The notes under the pieces were generated by a model. The model saw nothing but the letters and a program-made list of their open reading frames with translations, was not told the origin of the DNA and did no database searches. Positions 7,978-14,582 of a DNA stretch of 46,941 bases are shown one piece after another. The translations under genes and the position numbers were made by a program. Within the stretch, counting starts at the first letter, position 1; every line of letters starts with the position of its first letter. Source of the stretch: a virus; the IMG/VR virus record IMGVR_UViG_3300050821_004159, positions 1 to 46,941 of that record, one strand, 5' to 3'.

Positions 7978-8925
7978 ATGAAACGACTCTTTCTCACTTT
8001 CGCGTTATTGCTTGTGGCGATTCCCGCCTTTGCCGCTGCTCCCACACTGTCGCAACACGCAAGCAACTTCTCCAATGCCACTACCACGGTAAGCGCGACA
8101 TTTCCAAGCGCCCCGGCCAATGGAGATGTTGTAATCGCGTGCGGCGGCGTCGGTGGCTCGGGCGTCACCATGAACACGCCGACCATGACGGGCGGCACGT
8201 TTACCTCATGGACCTCGATAGCGAATGGCGCAAATGGAACGGCTCAATGCTGGCTAACCGGAACAGTGTCAGGGGCGGGGACTTCGGTCGCGCTTACCAG
8301 TAGCGGTGCGGCAGACATCCATCTTCACGTTTTCGACGTTTCTGGGCAGGCCGCAAGCCCAAAGGACAATCAGGGCGCAGCCAACTCCAGTGCGAATCCC
8401 GCTACGGTTACTTCAGGCGCGACCACGACCGCAAACGATTTGATTATCCCGTTTTTCTTCGACAACGCCAACAACCAAACACTTACTGCGGGAGCCGGGT
8501 ATAGCTCGGTAGACCAGAGCAATAACACAACGGGCGGCGACGTGGGTTTAAGCGAGCAGAAAACGGTTGCCGCTACTGGAACACAAACCGCAACGGCGGG
8601 CGGAAATGCTCTGGCGGACACGCTGCAATGTATTGTGCTGGCTGTCGCAGGCACCGCAGGCGGTGGCGGCGGCACAACTCCACCCCCGCAGATGATGTCG
8701 CTGGGAGTAGGAGCGCTGGCCTATTCGATAAACGAACCGAACCTGCTGGGATTTCAGGGCTGTTTGTCGAACGATCCAACGTGCACGATGGAAGCGGATC
8801 TTTGCGACGAGAAAGCAAACTGCCTGCATTTTCCGGTGGGGAGTCACACGCTGGCGCTGAATTTTCTGAAAGCGGGAGTGCCGACACAGGTGGCTACTTC
8901 GACATTCCAAGTTACGGTGCAATGA
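7978..8925 (+). CDS. Secreted beta-sandwich protein
   Basis: A 315-aa protein with a clear Sec signal peptide (MKRLFLTFALLLVAIPAFA-A). The body is Thr/Ser/Ala/Gly-rich beta sheet. Residues ~25-230 resemble a repeated Ig-like or jelly-roll unit, then a GGGGGTTPPP hinge leads to a second small beta domain with six Cys (FQGCLSNDPTCTMEADLCDEKANC). ATG 7978 is chosen because the signal peptide begins there; GGTGG lies 11 nt upstream. A GTG at 7927 would bury the signal. No enzyme motif is seen. A role at the host surface or on the virion is inferred. Confidence 0.7.
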   Translation: MKRLFLTFALLLVAIPAFAAAPTLSQHASNFSNATTTVSATFPSAPANGDVVIACGGVGGSGVTMNTPTMTGGTFTSWTSIANGANGTAQCWLTGTVSGAGTSVALTSSGAADIHLHVFDVSGQAASPKDNQGAANSSANPATVTSGATTTANDLIIPFFFDNANNQTLTAGAGYSSVDQSNNTTGGDVGLSEQKTVAATGTQTATAGGNALADTLQCIVLAVAGTAGGGGGTTPPPQMMSLGVGALAYSINEPNLLGFQGCLSNDPTCTMEADLCDEKANCLHFPVGSHTLALNFLKAGVPTQVATSTFQVTVQ

Positions 8926-8994
8926 CTCTCAACATACCTCCAGGGAATTCGCGCGAACTCCGAACCGTGAGCAAGAAATGGTGGAGGGAATTCC

Positions 8995-9174
8995 TTGAGT
9001 GGCTGGATCAAAAGTGCTAGCGCGAGCGGCGTTTCTGTTTGCCCTTGGTGCCTGAAGCCGATCCGTTTTCCGATTGGCTTTGAAGTCCCTGAGATTCTGA
9101 AGTGTCAACTCTGCGGCGGAATGTGGGTGATGATCGCCCCACCGAAAGAGTCCTCCGTACCAACAAAGCCATGA
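8995..9174 (+). CDS. 59-aa zinc-ribbon mini-protein
   Basis: A short frame starting at TTG with a perfect GGAGGG (8983-8988) six bases upstream. An in-frame TGA at 8968 excludes any earlier start. The product has two CxxC knuckles 19 residues apart (CPWC and CQLC), a classic zinc ribbon. Its TGA overlaps the ATG of the lipoprotein gene at 9171 (ATGA). It is a small DNA- or RNA-binding or adaptor candidate. Confidence 0.65.
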   Translation: MSGWIKSASASGVSVCPWCLKPIRFPIGFEVPEILKCQLCGGMWVMIAPPKESSVPTKP

Positions 9175-9410
9175 AGCGCCTTCTTTTCGCGGCCGCACTG
9201 CTGTGCTCTGGCTGCGGAGTGAAGCACGTCCAGGTGCGGCGCGGAGAAGTAGTAATCGACAACGATTGCATTCAGAAGCTCGAGAAAACAGACAAGACAT
9301 TTTGTCACGGGCCAGATGGCGCGCACGTGAAGTGCGAGAACGTCCAGCTTGTGCGCGACTACGGGTGTGAAAAGTTCCAGGTGAATCAAAAATCGAAGGA
9401 GAAAAAATGA
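9171..9410 (+). CDS. Small lipoprotein
   Basis: A 79-aa product with a lipoprotein signal: MKRLLFAAALLCSGC, with Cys at residue 15 as the lipidation site. The -3 position is Cys rather than Leu, which is unusual. The mature part is ~65 residues with four Cys (DNDCIQK, FCHGPDG, KCENVQL, YGCEKF) and a Lys-rich end. Its size would suit an outer-membrane spanin, but it is not Pro-rich and lies far from the lysin, so that role is doubtful. The gene is coupled at both ends (ATGA at 9171 and at 9407). Confidence 0.7.
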   Translation: MKRLLFAAALLCSGCGVKHVQVRRGEVVIDNDCIQKLEKTDKTFCHGPDGAHVKCENVQLVRDYGCEKFQVNQKSKEKK

Positions 9411-9967
9411 AGAATCGATTCGCAATCGCATTTGTTTTGTTTCTGGGGTTGGCTGTCGCTGCTACGGCGCAGACTCCAGCGCCGGCCGTTTTGCCCGATG
9501 CTCCGCAGGCGAAAGTAGTACTGGGCGCATCGGCCATCGGGTTCAAGAGTGCTGGCGGCACTCACAGCGGCATGGCGCTATACGCTGGACTGCAAGTGAC
9601 GCCGACGATCACGGCGAGCTACGAGCAGGTCAACGTCACCAGCATCGGCTATCGCTACCAGTTGGGCATGGTGACCTACAGCAATTCGTTCGATAAGTTT
9701 CTCGGAAAGAAAATCACCAGCCATACCCTGATCGACTGGTCTAACTACGTTGTTACGGCGGGATGCGGCGCCGGACACCTACTGACTCCGACTGGCAACC
9801 ACATTGCCGAGTCGTGCTTGGGCTCGCTGTCGTATCCGCTGCCTGGCGGTAAGGCCAGCTTGCAAGTGATCAGCTACCAGTACATCCACGCGCCCAGCAT
9901 GTCGGGCACTATCCAGACTAACAATCAGCAACAGACCACGACCGGCATCATGTTTCACCTGTTCTAA
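9407..9967 (+). CDS. Exported outer-membrane-beta-barrel-like protein
   Basis: A 186-aa protein with a Sec signal peptide (MKNRFAIAFVLFLGLAVAATA-Q). The mature part alternates polar and hydrophobic residues in ~10-residue strands (GMALYAGLQVTPTITASYEQV, SIGYRYQLGMVTYSNSF, KASLQVISYQYIHAP) and ends in ...GIMFHLF. A terminal Phe after an amphipathic strand is the hallmark of BAM-inserted beta-barrels. Eight short strands would make a small barrel. AAGGAG sits 7 nt before the ATG. A phage-coded barrel could mask or replace a receptor (superinfection exclusion). This is inference. Confidence 0.6.
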   Translation: MKNRFAIAFVLFLGLAVAATAQTPAPAVLPDAPQAKVVLGASAIGFKSAGGTHSGMALYAGLQVTPTITASYEQVNVTSIGYRYQLGMVTYSNSFDKFLGKKITSHTLIDWSNYVVTAGCGAGHLLTPTGNHIAESCLGSLSYPLPGGKASLQVISYQYIHAPSMSGTIQTNNQQQTTTGIMFHLF

Positions 9968-9984
9968 CCAGGAGGATGAAGCCC

Positions 9985-10167
9985 ATGGACAATCCGCAAT
10001 CACAGAGCGCAACCAGCACGGAAACTAAACTTCCCGTCATTTGCCCGCACTGCAAGAAGGGCTTTTGGGCGAAGTTCGGCCACGTCCTAAAGGAAGTCGG
10101 AATAACCGCCGCGGAAACGGCGGTTGAAATCGCGGCTCCTTCCAACTTCGGCGGATCAGGCGGATGA
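9985..10167 (+). CDS. Small zinc-finger-like protein
   Basis: A 60-aa protein with a CPHCKKGFWAKFGH knuckle (one CxxC plus a downstream His), followed by an Ala/Glu helix and a Gly-rich end. ATG 9985 is chosen over ATG 9976 because GGAGG (9971-9975) would otherwise touch the start codon. The TGA overlaps the next ATG (10164). Confidence 0.6.
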   Translation: MDNPQSQSATSTETKLPVICPHCKKGFWAKFGHVLKEVGITAAETAVEIAAPSNFGGSGG

Positions 10168-10787
10168 AGCGGATTGCATTTCTCTTTTTCCTCGCGGCTT
10201 CCACTGCCTTCGCGTGCGGTTCGGAGCGATGGAGCGTAAAAACGCTGACTGACAAAGACGCAGCGCGAATCAGTGAACAGCCTCTCACCGCAACCATAGA
10301 GGATCTGACCAATATTCCAGCGCCGGCGCGCAGCGCCATGCCGAACGATGGTCGCCTGGGACCGGAACTGCACACGTACCTTGTGACCGGCTACCTGGTG
10401 GGCTTCAAAAAAGAAGCAGACGAGGATTTCCACATCGTAATCGCGGACCTCGACAATCCAAAAGCCACGATGGTTGTCGAGATGGCTGCCCCGGACTGCG
10501 TTGGCGACGATTATCAGAAGCAATTCGCCACTGAGCGCGAGGAGTGGGAAAAACGTTTCGGGAAAGCTACTGCGAAATTCAAGGACGTGCATGCCCACAA
10601 AATCAAGGTGCAGTTCGTGGGCGTCGGCTTCTTTGATTTTATCCATGGGCAGACCGGCGTAGCGAAAAACGGATTCGAGCTGCACCCGGTGCTGGCCTGG
10701 GAGGAAGTGTTTTTCCGGCCCGTGAACGCGCACGAGATTTTAGCGGTTTCAAAAGGAGAAGCAAATGCCACTAGCAGTCAGCGTTGA
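10164..10787 (+). CDS. Secreted protein of a bacterial family (GFFDFIHGQ-type)
   Basis: A 207-aa protein with an export signal (MKRIAFLFFLAASTAFA-C). The mature part begins CGSERWSVKTLTDKDA and contains GFFDFIHGQTGVAKNGFELHPVL near residue 155-178. Both patterns recall a family of small secreted proteins common in Acidobacteria, proteobacteria and others, where the HGQxGVAxNGxELHPVL block is strongly kept. The family's biochemical role is unknown to me. Presence in a phage suggests capture of a host gene. It overlaps the next gene by 23 bp and belongs to the same operon. Confidence 0.7.
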   Translation: MKRIAFLFFLAASTAFACGSERWSVKTLTDKDAARISEQPLTATIEDLTNIPAPARSAMPNDGRLGPELHTYLVTGYLVGFKKEADEDFHIVIADLDNPKATMVVEMAAPDCVGDDYQKQFATEREEWEKRFGKATAKFKDVHAHKIKVQFVGVGFFDFIHGQTGVAKNGFELHPVLAWEEVFFRPVNAHEILAVSKGEANATSSQR

Positions 10788-11175
10788 CCCGAGGAACATT
10801 GACGCGAGCGGCGACAACCTGGTTATCGCCGTCGCGCTCATCACGCCATCGGGAGCTTACCCGACGGGCGGCGACACGATGGACCTGACGCCGGTGATGC
10901 AGCAGGTGCCGGGGACGGAGATCGTGCAGGTATCCGTGCCGGATACGAATAGCCCAAACAATACGGCCTTTGGGCAGATTGGCGGCTACTACGTGCCACA
11001 GGGCCAGCCGGGACCGCAGGGCGGCAACCAAAACGGCAATCCCGTGACGGCCTACAACGCCTGGAAGCTCAAGGCCTTCAGTGCGGGTGGCGCAGAGCTG
11101 GGTGCCGGTGCCTATCCGGCGAGCGTGCTTGCGGACGTGATTACGGTCGAAATCAAAGTCCGCAAGATGATCTAG
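10765..11175 (+). CDS. Beta-rich structural-type protein
   Basis: A 136-aa protein with no signal or Cys, made of beta strands and Gly/Pro turns (a Gly-Tyr-Tyr-Val-Pro-Gln-Gly-Gln-Pro-Gly stretch, then PQGGNQNGN). AAAGGAGAAG lies just before ATG 10765, inside the end of the upstream gene. It ends at TAG 11173-11175, whose last G begins the GTG of the next gene. Likely a virion component by position and composition. Confidence 0.65.
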   Translation: MPLAVSVDPRNIDASGDNLVIAVALITPSGAYPTGGDTMDLTPVMQQVPGTEIVQVSVPDTNSPNNTAFGQIGGYYVPQGQPGPQGGNQNGNPVTAYNAWKLKAFSAGGAELGAGAYPASVLADVITVEIKVRKMI

Positions 11176-11717
11176 TGCTGACCCTGAAACATCTCGGCCT
11201 CATCGAGGGCGCCAAGAGCCTCAATGATGTTCCGCCCGCATATTTGGCGGAAACCCTGCGCGCCCTGATGAACGCACATAACACCATGACGAAAAAAACC
11301 GGCGTGAGCGATACTCCGTTACCGGCTCCGCCGAATATCCGCGCCATTGCGGTGACCGCGCAAAATGGGCAGTTCAACATCACCATCACGGACCCCGACG
11401 GGCAAGCGCAAGCCAGTCTCGGCTTGCACTATTTCTTGGAGTGGGATACGACTCCCGCGTTTGCGAATCCGACCGTGGAAGACATCGGACCCGCCCGCGG
11501 AGAGTCGCTGCAGCTCGGCAATCAGACGCTCTACTGGCGGGCTTACAGCCAGTTCCGGCATTCCCCGATCAGCCAAAAAATCGCCTACGGCGGAGCCAAT
11601 CCTATAGCCGTCGTGGGAGGCGGCGCCGCTACGCCTCCGCCACCGGGCGGGGGGAGCGGCGGAAGCGGCGGGGGCGGCGGGTTCGGTGGGGGCAGTCGCA
11701 TAGCGCTCAGCCAATAG
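11175..11717 (+). CDS. Fn3-like structural protein with Gly-rich tail
   Basis: A 180-aa protein. The N-terminal ~45 residues are helical. Residues ~52-130 look like a fibronectin-III or Ig-type fold, starting PAPPNIRAIAVTAQNG and ending in LYWRAYSQF. The last 40 residues are a Pro then Gly/Ser-rich linker (PPPPGGGSGGSGGGGG). GTG start at 11175 overlaps the previous TAG by one base (TAGTG). Fn3-like domains with flexible Gly tails are common on phage surfaces, where they help weak adhesion. The function is inferred. Confidence 0.65.
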   Translation: MLTLKHLGLIEGAKSLNDVPPAYLAETLRALMNAHNTMTKKTGVSDTPLPAPPNIRAIAVTAQNGQFNITITDPDGQAQASLGLHYFLEWDTTPAFANPTVEDIGPARGESLQLGNQTLYWRAYSQFRHSPISQKIAYGGANPIAVVGGGAATPPPPGGGSGGSGGGGGFGGGSRIALSQ

Positions 11718-11719
11718 CC

Positions 11720-12097
11720 ATGCTTGAAGAACTGCCAGCGCGAATCCGTGAACTGCGAAGAATACGGCATAAAACTTGGCGGGATCTTGGCGTCAGTCGC
11801 AGCTTTGAGTCCAGAATCGAAATGGGCGGCATGGCGCCAAGCCTCGGACTTCTTGAGAGGCTGGCAACGGCGCTGGAAGTGAGCATGTGGCGGTTCTTTC
11901 TGCCGGCGGAACAGTGGGATGCCATGCTTGCCGCGGAGGAACCGTTTGCGTTGGAGGTGGCACCATTCTTGAAGTCATTGAGCGCGGAGCAGAGAGCATA
12001 CATCTTGAAAGTTCTGGAAGCAGCGCCAAAACAGACACCGTGGACAGGCCGCGGCCGACACTCCGCGCCTACCAATCAAGCGACCTCGAGCGGTTGA
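11720..12097 (+). CDS. XRE-family helix-turn-helix regulator
   Basis: A 125-aa DNA-binding protein. Residues ~7-57 fit the XRE/Cro pattern: RIRELRRIRHKTWRDLGVSRSF, a recognition helix around SRSFESRIEMGGMAPS, then LERLATALEVSMWRFF. A second helical region (65-110) may dimerise. It is unusual to find a regulator inside the structural block, only two bases after the Fn3-like gene. No Shine-Dalgarno site is visible, so translation may be coupled. It may tune late genes or host genes. Confidence 0.75.
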   Translation: MLEELPARIRELRRIRHKTWRDLGVSRSFESRIEMGGMAPSLGLLERLATALEVSMWRFFLPAEQWDAMLAAEEPFALEVAPFLKSLSAEQRAYILKVLEAAPKQTPWTGRGRHSAPTNQATSSG

Positions 12098-12444
12098 AAG
12101 CGATTTACGCGAAGCAGGGCTTTCCTTACGAGTTTCCAGATTTAAGCGACCCGGTATTTGCGGTTAAGTGCGTCGCTGAAGATGGTGAGCCGCAAATGGC
12201 CGCGCTTCTCCGCGTAACGGCGGAAGCTTTCCTGCTTGTCGACCCGGATTACGGTACGCCGCGTGATCGGTGGCGGATGCTTTTGGAACTGCACGAATCC
12301 GTGCGCTGGCAGGCAAGAGAACTTGGGTTGCAGGACGTGCATGCGTTTCTTCCGCCGGAGCTCGGTAGGGGCTTTGATCGCAGACTTGGAAAATTGGGTT
12401 GGACTCAGGACGCCTGGCGATGCCTAAACATTCGTATCCGATAG
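12040..12444 (+). CDS. GNAT-fold acetyltransferase-like protein
   Basis: A 134-aa protein resembling short GNAT proteins. RPTLRAYQSSDLERLKAIY is the usual beta1-alpha1 opening. The core includes AALLRVTAEAFLLVDPDYGTPRDRWRMLLELHES, and the end RRLGKLGWTQDAWRCLNIRI is the terminal strand pair. The canonical Q/RxxGxG/A acetyl-CoA loop is not obvious (GTPRDRW occupies its place), so acetyltransferase activity is unproven. GTG 12040 is chosen because conserved sequence starts there. It overlaps the XRE gene by 58 bp in another frame. Confidence 0.6.
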   Translation: MDRPRPTLRAYQSSDLERLKAIYAKQGFPYEFPDLSDPVFAVKCVAEDGEPQMAALLRVTAEAFLLVDPDYGTPRDRWRMLLELHESVRWQARELGLQDVHAFLPPELGRGFDRRLGKLGWTQDAWRCLNIRIR

Positions 12445-12539
12445 GGAGTGAAGTGCTGTGGCTGTTGTTCGGGTTTGGATTGGTGTGCGTGTTGATCATG
12501 GCGTTGCTGTGGTGGATTTTGCGTGACGTGCAATTCTAA
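12420..12539 (+). CDS. 39-aa single-helix membrane peptide
   Basis: ATG 12420 to TAA 12537-12539 encodes a 39-residue peptide with one membrane helix (LWLLFGFGLVCVLIMALLWWIL) and short charged ends. It overlaps the end of the GNAT-like gene by 25 bp. The frame stays open after its TAA and is the frame of the next gene, so it could also be read as an N-terminal anchor if the TAA were suppressed. Holin-like or spanin-like roles are possible. Confidence 0.5.
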   Translation: MPKHSYPIGSEVLWLLFGFGLVCVLIMALLWWILRDVQF

Positions 12540-12551
12540 GAGGGTAACTCT

Positions 12552-13070
12552 ACGGGACGCGGCGAACAAAAACAGGTAAACAAAGAGAGTACGAGTCTCT
12601 TCAACACGGAGACCGCCAACGCGACCGCTGCAAATCCCACTGCAGGCTACAACAGCCTGCTCGCCAACCCTGGCCTAACGCCCACGCAGAAAGCCGCACA
12701 GACCAACGCCACCGAAGGCGGCGTAGGAGCGGCCTTTGGCAGCGCGGAAGAAGGCGCGGTCAATCGTGCGGCAAGAACCAACAACACGGCCGGACTGACG
12801 TCGACAGAAGACGCGCTGGCACGGGACCGCATGGCCACATCCGGGAATCTGGCGGCGAAAAACGAAGCCGGATTCACGCAGGCCGAGCGCGCGGACCGCA
12901 ACTTAGCATTGGCGGGCAAGGCCGGCGTGTACGGCACAAGTCTTTCCGGCGCGAACAGCACGCTAGGTACGCAGGCCCATAACGCACAGACACCCGGCTT
13001 CTGGGATCAATGGGTCCTGAATGCGCAAAAGGGTGCTGCTGATGCTGCCTCTGCAGGAGCATTCGGATAA
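12552..13070 (+). CDS. Ejection/internal virion-type protein with non-canonical start
   Basis: A hydrophilic Ala/Asn/Thr-rich helical protein of ~172 aa (TPTQKAAQTNATEGG, FGSAEEGAVNRAARTNNTAG, ARDRMATSGNLAAKNEAGF). This type is often found before the large ejection proteins of podovirus-like phages. The frame is open from 12540, but no ATG, GTG or TTG occurs until ATG 12831, which would drop half the protein. ACG at 12552 has GAGG (12540-12543) 8 nt upstream and gives an N-terminus MGRGEQKQVNKES typical of the family. I therefore propose ACG as the start, or an ATG-to-ACG change. The alternative is readthrough of the upstream TAA. Confidence 0.6.
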   Translation, partial: TGRGEQKQVNKESTSLFNTETANATAANPTAGYNSLLANPGLTPTQKAAQTNATEGGVGAAFGSAEEGAVNRAARTNNTAGLTSTEDALARDRMATSGNLAAKNEAGFTQAERADRNLALAGKAGVYGTSLSGANSTLGTQAHNAQTPGFWDQWVLNAQKGAADAASAGAFG

Positions 13071-13073
13071 GCG

Positions 13074-14582
13074 ATGGCTTTAGACTTTTCCACTATGCCG
13101 CCTGCCACGGGCGTCGACCCGGCAGCAGAGACTGACGAGCAACGTCGCCAGCGCCTTGCGCGCACCATGCCCCCTGCAATCTCTGCACAGCCACGATCTG
13201 CCCCTTCTACGCCTGCAACCGCCGCGCCGCCCACTGCGGCTCCCAGTGAGCGTTCCGCAGCGTTATCCAAGCCATTGGAGGGCAGGGACAAAGAGTTGGC
13301 GCTCGGTGCGACCTCGCAGCCGACCCTGCCGCCTGCGCACGTGATGGAGAAACCCGCTGCGCCGGATTTGAACGCTATGCCGCCGCTACCCGGGTATGGC
13401 GAGGGATTGAAAGTCACTCCGGGCCAGCCTGCCAAGCCTGCATCGTTCGGAGAAGCGAGCGCTCCCGCCCCTGACCGCAATGTGATGCCGCCCGTCAATA
13501 TCGGGCCCGCACAGCAGCGCTTCCAAGAATTGACTGAGAAAGGGCCGCCCCAGCCAAAATGGTGGCAGCGAGCCTTGGAGGTTGCAGGAAGCCTCGCACC
13601 GTTCGGCCTGGCAGTCGAGAAACAGCTTCCCTTTACGCCCATCGGCTATCAGGCTGCTCTCCGCGCGGCCAAAGGAGGAGCCGAAGGGGAACAGACCGTC
13701 GCCAAGGGCGAGCGCGAAGCTCAAGCGGCTCCCGCCGAAGCGGAACTCCATCGACGCAATGTTGAAAGCGAAATCTCCTCACGTGGAAACAAGGACGAAG
13801 CCGCGCTCGCAAAAATAGGCATGAAGCGCGGGCCGGACGGCGAAATCGTTCCAGACGAAAACTCTGAAATCCACAAAGCCCAGCAGGCGAAAATCACGCA
13901 GGCCGAAGAGACGCAGAAGAGTATCGGAGCGTTGCGCCAAGCGCAGACGGAACTCGCACAGGCCCGGACAGAAGTTGAAAACGCCAAGAACGATCCGAAC
14001 TCGCCCGCCTACAAGGCGGCGCAGCAAAAATTGCAAATGGCGCAGCGTGCGCACGACATCGCGGCGCAGAATCTGGGACTGCATCAGGCAGAGTTTGCGA
14101 ACAAAGTACAGGAACAGGAATTGATTAAGCCCAGCGGCCAGAGTCAGAGTCGCGGGAGCGCGGCGCAGACCGTCCTGAATCTGTATGACCGTCCCGGTAA
14201 ACCGGGATTGGAAACACTGGTGCGCAAGAACGCATCGCAGATGGGCCCGCTGATTGGGCGCGTAAACCGCGGCGAAATGGCGATCGGTGATCTTCCGCCC
14301 GACATCGGGGAGCTCGTCACCGCAATGGAATCGTTTTACGCGCTGCAACCCGCCGTACACGGATTCCGAAACGTGGAGTTTGTAAAGGACTTCAAAACAG
14401 CGATGGGCTCTCTTGAGCGCGATCCCGAATCATTTATCGCTGGCATGAAGGGATTGCGCCCAACGCTCGAGAGCGTGCGCGACGAAGGGAAGACATCGCA
14501 TAAACGTATCGTGGAAGGCAGAGATACGGCGGGCGGCGAGGGCGCCAAGAAGTGGAACGCCAAAACAGGGAAGTACGAGTAG
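13074..14582 (+). CDS. Ejection-type protein with repeated MPP motifs
   Basis: A 502-aa hydrophilic protein. The first ~160 residues are Pro/Ala-rich and contain four spaced copies of an xMPP motif (FSTMPPAT, RTMPPAIS, NAMPPLPG, NVMPPVNI), probably a disordered binding region. Residues ~165-200 hold a WWQRALEVAGSLAPFGL segment that could touch membrane. The middle (230-360) is a long Ala/Gln/Glu coiled coil. The C-terminus is helical. Size, composition and position between two similar genes suggest a DNA-ejection or internal head protein like P22 gp20/gp16 or T7 gp15. This is inferred from context, not from a clear match. Confidence 0.65.
   Translation: MALDFSTMPPATGVDPAAETDEQRRQRLARTMPPAISAQPRSAPSTPATAAPPTAAPSERSAALSKPLEGRDKELALGATSQPTLPPAHVMEKPAAPDLNAMPPLPGYGEGLKVTPGQPAKPASFGEASAPAPDRNVMPPVNIGPAQQRFQELTEKGPPQPKWWQRALEVAGSLAPFGLAVEKQLPFTPIGYQAALRAAKGGAEGEQTVAKGEREAQAAPAEAELHRRNVESEISSRGNKDEAALAKIGMKRGPDGEIVPDENSEIHKAQQAKITQAEETQKSIGALRQAQTELAQARTEVENAKNDPNSPAYKAAQQKLQMAQRAHDIAAQNLGLHQAEFANKVQEQELIKPSGQSQSRGSAAQTVLNLYDRPGKPGLETLVRKNASQMGPLIGRVNRGEMAIGDLPPDIGELVTAMESFYALQPAVHGFRNVEFVKDFKTAMGSLERDPESFIAGMKGLRPTLESVRDEGKTSHKRIVEGRDTAGGEGAKKWNAKTGKYE

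Noticed and set aside
8922-9020. 32-codon frame overlapping the stop of the 7978 gene
   Set aside because: ATGA overlap is attractive, but there is no ribosome site and the better-supported zinc mini-gene at 8995 overlaps its end.
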